Part shown: piece by piece, positions 1 through 9,404 of the stretch
Layout of the letters: each line of letters begins with the position of its first letter
Position numbering within the stretch: the stretch's first letter is position 1
NCBI GenBank assembly: GCA_964578935.1
Contig: CAZOEW010000062.1
Location: 1-17,851, forward strand
Source of the DNA: JAQYVL01 sp964578935
GTDB lineage: Bacteria > Desulfobacterota > Desulfobacteria > Desulfobacterales > SURF-7
DNA length: 17,851 nucleotides
Direction of reading: 5' to 3'
Notes under the pieces: model-generated
What the model was told of the DNA's origin: nothing
The model's input: the letters and a program-made list of their open reading frames with translations, nothing else
Database searches by the model: none
Made by a program: the position numbers and the translations under genes

Positions 1-1
1 G

Positions 2-454
2 GCGGATTTTTTGGCTCCGGCTTTGCCGCTGCACGATATGGGAGTCCACCACAACATCCTGTTGTCCAACTTTTTTGCCCAGACAGAAGCGCTGATGAAG
101 GGAAAAACAGGAGATGAAGTCTTCGAGGAACTGAAAAATAGTGGATACCGGGAAGACGAAATCACCAGATTGTTGCCGTACAGGATTTTTCAGGGGAATA
201 AACCCACGAATTCAATACTATATAAAAAACTTACACCGGCAAACCTCGGCAGCCTGATCGCCATGTATGAGCATAAAATATTTGTCCAGGGAATCGTATG
301 GAATATTTTCAGTTTTGACCAGTGGGGAGTTGAGCTTGGAAAGCAGCTCGCAAAGAAAATATACCCTGAACTGCAGCATGATACAGCAGTAACCTCTCAT
401 GACAGCTCAACAAATAACCTGATAAACATGGTTAAACGAATGAGGAAGGAATAG
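2..454 (+). CDS. pgi: Glucose-6-phosphate isomerase, C-terminal part (5' partial)
   Basis: This is the last 150 residues of phosphoglucose isomerase, the cytoplasmic enzyme that interconverts glucose-6-phosphate and fructose-6-phosphate in glycolysis and gluconeogenesis. The frame is open from base 2, so the start lies upstream of the window. The recognisable family stretches are HHNILLSNFFAQTEAL near the start, then NKPTNSIL, then YEHKIFVQG, and FDQWGVELGKQLA near the end. They are followed by the SHDSSTNNLI tail typical of bacterial Pgi. The final lysine-rich segment of the FDQWGVELGK motif carries the conserved active-site lysine region known in the family. The gene ends in TAG. It is on the same strand as the hdr operon, but a 271-bp gap with a candidate promoter separates them, so it is probably not part of that operon. 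Identification is from remembered similarity to E. coli Pgi and is strong. Confidence 0.95.
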   Translation, partial: ADFLAPALPLHDMGVHHNILLSNFFAQTEALMKGKTGDEVFEELKNSGYREDEITRLLPYRIFQGNKPTNSILYKKLTPANLGSLIAMYEHKIFVQGIVWNIFSFDQWGVELGKQLAKKIYPELQHDTAVTSHDSSTNNLINMVKRMRKE

Positions 455-555
455 CTGTCGGGGATCAGAACCGGGCTCTTTTTTAACCTATTGTGATCAT
501 ATCATTTATTCTTCTTTCTCTCCGGGATTTTTACTGTAAAATTATAAGATTAGGC

Positions 556-585
556 TTGACACTTAGACCGCTCTTATGAGATAAA
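556..585 (+). promoter_or_regulatory. Candidate sigma70-type promoter of the hdr-met operon
   Basis: A perfect -35 hexamer TTGACA lies at 556-561. An AT-rich element GATAAA at 580-585 is a possible -10, with an 18-nt spacer and 4 of 6 matches to consensus. It lies in the gap between pgi and hdrA-1, about 140 bases before the ATG, leaving a long leader. The -10 is weak, so this is a suggestion only. It overlaps the left arm of an inverted repeat (GACCGCTCTT at 566-575 against AAAAGCGGTC at 624-633, 9 of 10 pairs) that could be a regulator site. Confidence 0.35.
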
Positions 586-725
586 AGCTATTTGTTTTTT
601 CGTCGATGTTGGAAAGATGTCGGAAAAGCGGTCATTTGTCCCCTTTTTTGGCTGAATAAACATATATTGTTTTGTGTCGTTATATTCATTTTTTTAATTG
701 GTTTTTATAAAGACGGGATGTTGTT

Positions 726-3700
726 ATGAATCAGAAAAAAACAGCAGGGTCTGTATTGGTCATCGGCGGCGGAATCACCGGCATGCAGTCTGCTATTGAT
801 CTGGCGGAATCGGGATTTTACGTATACCTGGTTGAGGAGACTTCCGCGATCGGCGGGAAAATGGCTCAACTGGACAAGACTTTTCCCACCAATGACTGCG
901 CAATGTGAATTATCTCTCCCAAACTGGTCGAGGTCGGCCGGCATTTGAACATTGAACTTCTTACGCTTTCAAAGGTGAATTCAATTGGAGGAGAGGAGGG
1001 GAATTTTACCGTTTCCATTACCAAATCACCCCGATTTGTTGATATGGATAAATGTATTGCCTGTGGCGCATGCACCGAAAAATGTCCAGGCAAAACCCCT
1101 GATGAATTTAATGAGGGAATCACCAAACGAAAAGCGATTTATGTTCCCTATCCCCAGGCTGTTCCATTAAAGTACGCGATTGATCCTGAAATATGCATTT
1201 ATCTGAAGAAAGGCAAATGCGGCAATTGCAAAAAAATATGCCCGACAGGCGCGATAAACTTCGAGGATAAGGAAGAACAGATTACATTACACGTAGGATC
1301 CGTCATTGTAACGGCAGGATTTAAAACGTTCAATCCTTCAGGTCTTGATAATTTGCAGCATGGGAAACTTCCGAACGTGGTGACAAGCCTTGAATTCGAG
1401 CGTCTGCTTTCCGCGGGAGGACCGACAATGGGGCATGTAAAGAGGCCCTCTGACGGGAAAGAACCCGCAAAAATCGCATGGCTCCAATGCGTCGGGTCCA
1501 GGGATGTAAACCGCTGCGGCAACGAATACTGTTCATCTGTCTGCTGCATGTATGCCATCAAGGAGTCGGTGATTGCCAAAGAACACCTGGGAAAGGGCTT
1601 TGAACCGGCCATTTTCTTCATGGATATCCGTTCGCATGGCAAGGAATTCGAAAAATATTATAACCGGGCCAAGACGGAAGGGGTCCGTTTTATCCGTTCA
1701 AGAGTACACACCATTACCGAGATCGACGAATCCGGTACGCTTGACCTCAGGTATGTGACCGAGTCCGGTGAGATCATCAATGAAAAATTCGACATGGTGG
1801 TTCTTTCGGTTGGCATGGAGCCTGCGGAATCCGTGTCAGGTCTGTCTAAAACGCTTGGCATTGAGCTTAACCGCTACAATTTTGTCAATACCGATGATTT
1901 GACCCCGGTGTCCACTTCCAGACCCGGGATTTACGCGGCGGGTGCTGTTCAGGGGTGCAAGGACATTCCCCAGTCGGTAATGGAGGCCAGTGCTGCCGCG
2001 TGTTCGGTTGGAGTCAGTCTTTCCGGCTCACGGGGAACCCTTGTCAAAGACAAGGAATTCCCGGCGGAAAAAGATATCACCGGAGAAGAGCCGCGCATTG
2101 GTGTTTTTGTTTGTAACTGCGGTGTCAATATCGGAGGAATCGCGGATGTTCCGGCGGTTGTAGAGTATGCAAAGACACTTCCAGGTGTCACATACGCCGA
2201 GGAAAATCTTTTTTCATGCAGCCAGGATACCCAGGAAAAAATGGTTGAAGTGATTAAAGAGCAGAACCTGAATCGGGTTGTGGTGGCTGCCTGTACCCCG
2301 AGAACCCATGAACCCCTTTTCCAGGAGACCATTCGAAATTCGAACCTGAACCCTTATCTGTTTGAAATGGCGAATATTCGAAATCAGTGCACCTGGGTCC
2401 ATTCCGAAAACAAAGAGCTTGCAACCCGGAAGGCGAAGAATCTTGTCAAGATGAGCGTGGCCAGAGCTTCTCTCCTCGAAGCCGTTCCGGAGCTTTCTGT
2501 GAATGTCGAAAAGTCGGCTGTTGTCATCGGCGGCGGTGTCGCCGGGATGACGGCAGCGCTGAGCCTTGCGAATCAAGGATTTCCGGCAACCATCATTGAG
2601 CGCTCTCCCGAACTTGGCGGAGCAGCAAAGGATCTCCGCACGACATGGCATGGCAATGATGTTCAGGCCTTTCTTTCAGACATGATTGCAAGGGTTGAAA
2701 AACATCCGGACATCCGTGTCATGCTGGATGCCGAGGTGGTTGCAGCCTCCGGTTTTGTCGGAAATTTTGAAACCGAAGTCGCTATCGAGAATCAAGTTTC
2801 GACCATCAAGCATGGAGCCGCAATCATCGCAACCGGAGGCCGGGCAGCAGACTCGACAGAATACCTTTTCGGCAAAAATCCGAATGTCACACGCTGGCAT
2901 GACCTCGAGAACGACCCGGACAAATTAAAGAACGCGAACAGTGTTGTTTTTATACAGTGTGTCGGCTCCAGAAATGATGAAAGACCTTATTGCTCCAGAA
3001 TCTGCTGCACCACATCCGTTAAGCAGGCGATAGCGATAAAAGATGAAAAGCCGGATGCGAGTGTTTTCATACTGTACCGGGATATCCGGACATTCGGAGA
3101 GCGGGAAAAATTGTACAATGAAGCGCGGGACAAGGGGGTGATTTTTATTCGCTACTCCCTTGAAAACAAACCCCTGGTGAAAGAGGTTGACGGAAGCCTT
3201 GAAGTCCTTGTTTTCGATCCTGTTCTCCAGCAAAAACTCGCGATACAGGCGGATCTTGTAAATCTGGCTACCGCCATCGAGGCGACTGACAATGAAAAAC
3301 TTTCATCTCTCTATAAGATTCCATTGAGTGAAGACAGATTTTTCATGGAGGCACACGCGAAACTGAGACCGGTTGATTTCGCGACAGATGGTCTTTTTGT
3401 GTGCGGTCTTGCTCATTATCCAAAACCTCTTGAAGAGAGTATCGCGCAGGCAATGGCGGCTGCCGGACGTGCCGCCACCGTTCTTGCAAAATCTTCCATC
3501 CAGGTTTCGCCGCTGGTATCCAGGGTCGATACTGAAAAATGCATCGGCTGCGGTCTTTGCGCTGAAGTTTGCGCCTTCGGCGCCATTATTCTGGAGGAGG
3601 TTGAAGGAAAAGGAAAGCGTGCAAAAAACGTGTCGGCTTCCTGCAAGGGCTGCGGTCTTTGCGCGGCATCGTGTCCGCAGAAGGCGATCTCGATGCTTCA

Positions 3701-3746
3701 CTATAAAGATGAGCAGATTATCGCGACAATCTGCGCGGCTGCTTAG
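726..3746 (+). CDS. hdrA: Fused two-FAD heterodisulfide reductase subunit A, selenoprotein (HdrA-1)
   Basis: Read through the in-frame TGA at 906-908 as Sec61, this gives 1006 residues, far longer than the roughly 650 of methanogen HdrA. Module A starts with a Rossmann FAD site, GGGITG at residues 14-19. It continues with TFPTNDCAMU, where relatives have Cys at the Sec position, then KLVEVGRH, two ferredoxin motifs (CIACGACTEKCP near 109 and a modified CGNCKKICP near 165), and the HdrA signature LQCVGSRD with CSSVCC near 255-275. Module B starts near residue 458 with IGVFVCNCG. It has a second FAD site (VVIGGGVAGM, near 600), a second QCVGSRN signature with CSRICC, and two C-terminal ferredoxins (CIGCGLC near 939, CKGCGLC near 973). 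HdrA is the cytoplasmic flavin and Fe-S hub that performs electron bifurcation in Hdr complexes. The ATG at 726 gives a proper N-terminal FAD strand, although its Shine-Dalgarno is weak. The gene ends with tandem stops TAG TGA. It is first in the operon, with mvhD-1 next. A nonsense mutation is unlikely, because hdrA-2 has TGA at the same site. Confidence 0.93.
909..941 (+). promoter_or_regulatory. bSECIS hairpin of hdrA-1
   Basis: This hairpin directs Sec insertion at TGA 906-908 by recruiting SelB. The stem is CTGGTC (924-929) paired with GGCCGG (936-941), including two G-T wobbles. The apical loop GAGGTC (930-935) begins 21 nt after the TGA. A G in the first loop position and the GGTC in the loop agree with bacterial SECIS rules; E. 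coli fdhF also carries GGUC in its loop. The hairpin lies inside codons for KLVEVGR, so coding and structural constraints overlap. The identical hairpin occurs in hdrA-2. Confidence 0.75.
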
Positions 3747-3855
3747 TGAAAGCGTTCTGGGTTGGAATGGTTGACCATCGATTCGCTGAAAGCGGAGAGA
3801 GTTTTATTGGCCCGGGAAGGCTCGGGTATGTTTATCAAATATGAAGGGTGGGAAT

Positions 3856-4605
3856 ATGGCAGAATTTGAGCCAAAAATTGTAGCGTTTCTCTGCAACTGG
3901 TGTGCATATGCCGGAGCAGATCTGGCTGGAGTTTCAAGGATGCAGTATCCGTCCAACCTGCGAACCGTCCGCGTGATGTGTTCCGGGAGGGTTGATCCTG
4001 TCTTTGTGGTAAGAGCTTTGAAAGAAGGATGCGATGGCGTCCTGGTGGCGGGTTGACACTTCGGTGACTGTCATTACCTGGAAGGTAATGTAAATGCTGA
4101 AAAGAAAATTCAGATGACGCAGAGACTGCTCGCTCTTTCCGGTATCGGTAAAGAGAGGCTTCATCTGGAATGGCTGTCGTCTGCAGAGGCCCAACGGTTT
4201 ACAGAGATCGCAAAAAAGACGGTTGATTCCATTAAAGGAATCGGACCGCTTGATCAGGACGCGTTTTCGATGGAACTTGCGGCAGCCGAATTAACGGTAG
4301 ACGCTGAGTCTGTCCGCTGGCTGGTGGGCAAGGAGCTGTCGATAACTACCAAAGGAGATGTTTACGGACGCTCCTGGGATGTCACAAAATACGAGAAAAT
4401 TCTCGATGACGCACTTGAACGGGAATATCACAATAATTTGATACTTCTCGCATTGAAGGACGGTGTTACTTCGGTCAGAGACATAAGCAAAAAAACCGGA
4501 CTTGAAGTATTGCGGATTTCCTATCTTCTCGCGGATCTCGAGAGGGTCGGCAGAGCGGAGTTCGTTGGAATGACGGATAGTATGCCTGCATTTGCAGCAT
4601 TGTAA
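3856..4605 (+). CDS. mvhD: MvhD/FrhD-type [2Fe-2S] electron-transfer subunit with C-terminal extension, selenoprotein (MvhD-1)
   Basis: This is a small iron-sulfur subunit that passes electrons between an external donor or acceptor module and HdrA. With TGA 4054-4056 read as Sec67 the protein has 249 residues. Residues 1-75 carry the family core: FEPKIVAFLCNWC with Cys13 and Cys16, YPSN near 31, Cys42, then AGUHFGDCHY with Sec67 and Cys72. The core continues into the helix after EGN. Ordinary MvhD is about 140 residues. Here roughly 110 residues are added, and near the end HNNLILLALKDGVTSVRDISKKTG reads as a winged-helix-like fold (VRDISKKTGLEVLRISYLL); a DNA-binding role is not shown. The start at 3856 is chosen over ATG 3841 because it matches the family N-terminus and a G-rich sequence precedes it. 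It follows hdrA-1 by 109 bases, and hdrA-2 starts 9 bases after its TAA. Confidence 0.9.
4057..4090 (+). promoter_or_regulatory. bSECIS hairpin of mvhD-1
   Basis: A perfect 7-bp stem, CATTACC (4072-4078) with GGTAATG (4084-4090), closes a five-base loop TGGAA. The loop begins 22 nt after TGA 4054-4056. The G in the second loop position and the distance fit the general bacterial SECIS model. It overlaps the codons for CHYLEGN. Confidence 0.75.
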
Positions 4606-4614
4606 GGAGTTATC

Positions 4615-7600
4615 ATGGGATCGGTTACATTAAATGAAAAAAGCGGATCAGTCATGGTTGTGGGCGGTGGTATCGCCGGTATGCAGGCAGCGCTGGATCT
4701 GGCCAATTCGGATTATAAGGTATATCTGGTTGAAAAAGGACCTACCATCGGGGGGTTGATGGCCCGATTGGACAAGACGTTTCCAACCAACGACTGTACC
4801 ATGTGAGTCATCTCACCCAAACTGGTCGAGGTCGGCCGGCATAACAACATAACCCTGATTACGAACAGTGAAGTGAAAACCGTAGCAGGAGATCCTGGAA
4901 ATTTTCAGGTCACCCTTACGAATAATCCCCGCTATATTGATCCGGTGAAGTGCACCGGCTGTGGTGACTGTGCAAAGCGATGCCCCGCATCCGCGGTGAA
5001 CGAGATCAATAAGGGGTATAATGACCGGAGAGCGACATTCATTGAATATGCCCAGGCAGTTCCTCTCGCGTTCGCGATCGATATGGATACATGCGTCGGC
5101 TGCGGGCTTTGTGAGAATGTCTGCCTTGCCGGAGCGATTAACTACGCGGATAAAGTGAAAGAGACAAAACTCACCGTCGGCTCCATGATCCTTTCACCCG
5201 GCACAAAAGGGTACGACCCTTCACATCTGGATTACCTCGGGTACGGGAAATATCCCAATGTCGTCACCGCTGACGGATTTGAAAGAATACTTTCTGCCGG
5301 GGGCCCCTATTTCGGTCATGTCATGCGGCCGCTGGACAGACAGGAGCCCAAAAGCATTGCCTGGCTTCAATGTGTCGGATCAAGGGACACAAACCGGTGC
5401 GGGAATGGATACTGCTCATCTGTCTGCTGCATGTACGCGACAAAAGAGGCGATGATCGCGAAGGAACATGTCCATGGAGATCTTGATTGTGTTGTTTTTA
5501 ACATGGATATGAGGACATACGGAAAGGATTATGAAAAATATTTTCTTCGAGCCCGGGACAAGGAAGGGGTGCGGTTTGTCAAGGCACGGGTTCATACGGT
5601 GACGGAAGTCCCCGAAACCGGTGATCTGTCCGTAAGATACGCAACAGACAGCGGAGAGATCAAAGAAGAGATCTTTTCAATGGTTGTGTTGTCCGTCGGT
5701 TTGACCATACCGGATACGGCAGTTGAACTGGCCAGGCGGCTCGATATCGATTTAAATCATTATAATTTCGCGAAAACAGATCCGTTTGCTCCCGTGGAAA
5801 CATCAAGAGCCGGTATCTATACGTGCGGTGTTTTCCAGGGTCCCAAGGATATTCCGGGGGCGGTTACAGAAGCCAGTGCCGCAGCATGTCTGGCCGGATC
5901 CGAGCTTTCTGAATCAAGAGGGAAGGATATCGAGGTTGTTGAACTTCCCGAACAGCGGGAAGTCGAAGGGCAGGAGCCCAGAATCGGTGTTTTTGTCTGC
6001 AATTGCGGAATCAACATCGGCGGGATTGTAGATGTTCCGGCGGTTCAGGAATATGCGGCAAAGCTTCCGAATGTCGTGTTTACGGATTCCAATCTTTTCA
6101 CCTGCAGTCAGGATACCCAGGAAAAGATTAAGGAGATGATAAAGGAGCAGGACCTGAATCGCGTCGTTGTCGCTTCCTGCAGCCCGAAGACCCATGAGGG
6201 CATGTTCATGGAAACCCTGGAGGCCTGCGGACTGAACCGGTATCTTTTTGAGATGGCCAACATCCGGAATCAGAATTCCTGGATTCATTCCAAGAGCCCC
6301 GAACTCGCAACCCAGAAAGCAAAGGATCTTGTGAGAATGGCGGTTGCGCGGGCCGCAACACTGAACCCTTTAAAAGAAAAGGTGATTCCGGTAACCCGGC
6401 GTGCGCTTGTAATCGGAGGCGGTGTGGCGGGAATGAATGCGGCTCTCAATCTCGGGAAACAGGGATTTGAGGTAATTCTGATTGAAAAGGAACCGGAACT
6501 GGGAGGTTTTTCCCGTAAACTTCATCATACGATAGAAGGCGGGGATATTCAGCAATATCTCAAAGAGCTGGCAGCTAAGGTGGCGGCGCAGAAAAACGTG
6601 GAAGTTGTCACCCAGGCCGAAGTCACCAGATTCGGCGGGTACAAGGGGAACTTTAAAACAGATATCGCCGTCGGTGCGGATAGAAAAGAGCGCAGAATCG
6701 AACACGGCGTTATTGTCGTGGCAACCGGAGCGAAAGAATACAAACCTGAAGAATACCTTTACGGAGAAAGCGACAGGGTCGTTACGCAGGTTGAACTGGG
6801 CGATATGCTGGAAGAAAAGGGCGTATCCGATCTGGATGCGGTTGTCATGATTCAGTGCGTCGGTTCCAGAAATGAGAGCATGCAGGAATGCTCCCGCATA
6901 TGCTGTCAGAATGCGGTCAAGAATGCCCTGCTCATCAAGAAAGAGAATCCTGATTGTCAGGTATTCATCCTTTACCGGGATATCCGCACATACGGTCTTC
7001 TTGAAGATTTTTATAAAGAAGCGCGGGATCTGGGAGTGATTTTTATGCGGTTTGATGTTGAAAATCCTCCTGAGGTCAAGGCTTTGGAAAATGGCCTTGT
7101 CATAACGACCACGGATCACGTGCTTCAGCAGAAAGTTGCGATCCATGCAGATCTGCTTGCCCTTAGTGCCGGCATGCGTCCGAACGATACAAAAGAGTTG
7201 AGCGGCATTATGAAGCTGAATGCCAATCTGGAAGGGTATTTCATGGAAGCGCATGTCAAGCTCAGACCGGTTGATATGCCGGGCGAAGGAATTTTCCTCT
7301 GCGGAACAGCTCATGGACCCAAGTTGATTTCCGAAACCATTTCTCAGGCCCAGGCCGCTGCATCCAGGGCAGTTACGTTTCTGGCCAGACCGGAGATAAA
7401 GCTTTCAGCCATCACCGCGAAAGTCGAAACGGAGCATTGTGTCAAATGCCTGACATGTTTGAGAACATGTCCGTATAATGTTCCATCTTTCAATATGGAG
7501 AAGAAGGTAATCGAGATCGATGAGGCAATGTGCCATGGGTGCGGTGCATGCGCAGGCGCGTGTCCAAGACAGGCGATTCAACTGGGTTTTTATCGGGATG

Positions 7601-7647
7601 ACCAGATTATTTGTAAAATTGATGCACTTCTGGCAGGAGGTATGTAA
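4615..7647 (+). CDS. hdrA: Fused two-FAD heterodisulfide reductase subunit A, selenoprotein (HdrA-2)
   Basis: This is a paralogue of HdrA-1 with the same domain order, 1010 residues when TGA 4804-4806 is read as Sec64. Module A has the FAD loop GGGIAG near residue 17, then FPTNDCTMU, KLVEVGRH, two ferredoxin motifs (CTGCGDCAKRCP near 112 and CVGCGLCENVC near 159) and LQCVGSRD with CSSVCC from about 253. Module B has IGVFVCNCG near 457, a second FAD loop GGGVAGM near 600, QCVGSRN with CSRICC, and C-terminal clusters CVKCLTCLRTCP near 941 and CHGCGACAGACP near 973. Unlike HdrA-1, its second module-A ferredoxin is canonical. A good Shine-Dalgarno (AAGGAG) precedes the ATG by six bases. Its TAA overlaps the ATG of mvhD-2 by one base (TAATG), indicating translational coupling. 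The likely role is flavin-based electron transfer between MvhD, ferredoxin and the DsrK-like/MetVF subunits; which acceptor each HdrA serves cannot be told. Confidence 0.93.
4807..4839 (+). promoter_or_regulatory. bSECIS hairpin of hdrA-2
   Basis: The stem is CTGGTC (4822-4827) with GGCCGG (4834-4839), and the loop is GAGGTC (4828-4833), 21 nt after TGA 4804-4806. The 27 bases around it (4816-4842) are identical to hdrA-1 although the two genes differ at many synonymous positions elsewhere, which suggests RNA-level constraint. Confidence 0.75.
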
Positions 7648-8060
7648 TGACTGACTTTCAACCTACGCTCATAGCGTTCTGCTGTGAATATTGAGGATAC
7701 TCTGCAGCGGACCTGGCAGGTTCCATGCGACTCGATTATCCTTCAAATGTGAAAATAATAAGGGTGCCCTGCACCGGAAAAGTTGATGTCATGTATCTTT
7801 TGCGGGCAATTCAGCAGGGAGCTGACGGTGTATATGCGGTGGGATGTCTGGAAGGCACATGTCACTACAACGAAGGGAATTACAGAGCCAGGGAAAGGGT
7901 GGAATATGTGAACACCCTGCTCGAAGAGATCGGCATCACGGGTGGGAGAGTCAGAATGTACAATCTTTCTTCCGGTGAAGGCCCGACCTTTGCGGCATAT
8001 GCGAAAGAGATGACTGCGCATATTCGGGAACTCGGACCCAATCCCTTAAAAAATAAATAG
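7647..8060 (+). CDS. mvhD: MvhD/FrhD-type [2Fe-2S] electron-transfer subunit, selenoprotein (MvhD-2)
   Basis: This is a 137-residue protein of usual MvhD length when TGA 7692-7694 is read as Sec16. The true N-terminus precedes the TGA: ATG 7647 overlaps the hdrA-2 stop and follows AGGAGG at 7635-7640, and the first 15 codons encode FQPTLIAFCCEY, the expected family start. The core has Cys13, Sec16 (in CEYU, where MvhD-1 has CNWC), Cys42, Cys67 and Cys72 (GCLEGTCHY), and it aligns without gaps to MvhD-1 over residues 1-74. It therefore has Sec exactly where MvhD-1 has Cys, and Cys where MvhD-1 has Sec. It should accept or donate electrons at HdrA-2. It ends in TAG, and the next gene's ribosome binding site starts about 20 bases later. 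A caller ignoring Sec would start it at ATG 7725 and lose the first 26 residues, including two cysteines. Confidence 0.9.
7695..7728 (+). promoter_or_regulatory. bSECIS hairpin of mvhD-2
   Basis: The upper stem is GGACCT (7709-7714) with AGGTTCC (7718-7724), giving six pairs and one bulged T. The loop is GGC (7715-7717), 20 nt after TGA 7692-7694. An outer GCA/TGC pairing (7704-7706 with 7726-7728) extends it. Loop position, leading G and a bulged U resemble known bacterial SECIS elements. Confidence 0.65.
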
Positions 8061-8090
8061 GATGACTAATTTATATCAAGAGGAGTGTAT

Positions 8091-9404
8091 TATGGCAGAG
8101 GAAGCAATAAAGCTTGGCGGCAAGAAAAAGAAAAGCACCATCATGGATATGGTCAAGGAGATTCTTCCGGATGGAGGGAATCTGAATGCCTGCCTGACCT
8201 GCGGGGCCTGTTCTTCGGGCTGCCCGGCAACGGGTCTGGAGGGGATGGACGCGAGGAAATTTTTGCGGATGGCAGCGCTCGGAATGGATGAAGAGATTTT
8301 GAAATCCGACTGGCCCTGGATGTGCACCATGTGCCAGCGCTGCATCTATGTATGCCCCATGAAAATCGACATTCCCCAGTTGATTTTTAACATCCGGGCC
8401 ATGAGGCCCAGGGATGAGCGTCCCAAAGGTATTCTGGAGTCCTGCAACATGGCCTTGAAAAACGATACGTTGAGCGCCATGGGAACCAACGAAGAAGACT
8501 TTCAGTTTGTTGTGGAAGATGTTCTGGAAGAATATCGGGAAGCCCAGCCGGAATTTGAGGAGATGGAAGCCCCCATTGACAAGGAAGGGGCCGAGTTTTT
8601 TCTGAATCAGAATTCCAGGGAGCCGGTAACCGAACCGGATGAGATGGTGCCTCTGTGGAAGATTCTGCATCTTGCCGGTGCGAACTGGACATACGGCAGC
8701 AGGGGATGGGGTGGTGAAAATTATTGCATGTTCATTGCCGATAATGATTCCTGGAAGCACATGCTTGAAGTGATTGTCGACCAGACGCATAAACTGGGGT
8801 GCAAGACGTACCTCAACACCGAATGAGGGCACATCACCTTCGCAGTCCGGGCCGGACTGAAAAAATTCGGTATTAAGCACAATTTTGAAGTGAAGAACAT
8901 TTATGAATATTACGCGAAGTGGATCCGGGAAGGGAAGCTGAAGCCCAGTTCCGACTGGAACAAGGAGCTTGGGATCAAGTTTACGCTTCAGGACCCCTGC
9001 CAGATTGTTCGAAAGAGCTTTGGGGATGCGATTGCCGAGGATCTTCGATATGCTGTCAAGGCATGCGTCGGCGAGGAAAATTTTGTAGACATGACCCCCA
9101 ATAAATCCAATAATTACTGTTGCGGCGGGGGCGGTGGATTTCTGCAGGCCGGTATGAAAGAGCAGCGTCTTGAGTTTGGAAGGATAAAAGATGAACAGAT
9201 CAAGGCAACCGGAGCAGATTACTGCATTGCCGGGTGTCACAACTGTCATGCCCAGATTCACGAGTTGAGCGAGCATTACGGCGGGCACTATCCGGTGGTT
9301 CATTTCTGGACAATTCTCTGTCTTGCTCTGGGAATTCTTGGCCCCAATGAGCGGGCGTATTTAGGGGATGATCTCAAGGAAGTGAATGTTTTTCACCCTG
9401 AGTC
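8091..9404 (+). repeat. 1.3-kb exact direct repeat, left copy
   Basis: Compared by eye line by line, 8091-9404 is identical to 11340-12653 (offset 3249 bases). Identity starts one base before the ATG and stops 10 bases before the end of the stop codon; the flanks are unrelated. No transposase, inverted termini or target-site duplication was seen. Confidence 0.95.

Noticed and set aside
455..500. Terminator after pgi at CCGGGCTCTTTTTT
   Set aside because: A T-run is present but no matching upstream stem arm was found.
906..908. TGA codons read as nonsense mutations or sequencing errors making pseudogenes
   Set aside because: Six independent genes have exactly one TGA each, at a conserved Cys position with a hairpin at SECIS distance, and no other stops or frameshifts.
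3744..3746. TAG codons as pyrrolysine sites
   Set aside because: hdrA-1 TAG is followed directly by TGA, and TAG is the ordinary stop of several genes here (pgi, mvhD-2, metV, copy 2).
6370..7314. 314-codon antisense frame inside hdrA-2
   Set aside because: The plus strand encodes the HdrA second module with FAD and QCVGSRN motifs; the antisense translation has no recognisable domain.
8071..9303. Long antisense frames of 410 and 454 codons opposite the two DsrK-like copies (8071-9303, 11188-12552)
   Set aside because: They are shadows of the strongly supported plus-strand genes, lack ribosome sites and family motifs, and are identical only because the genes are identical.
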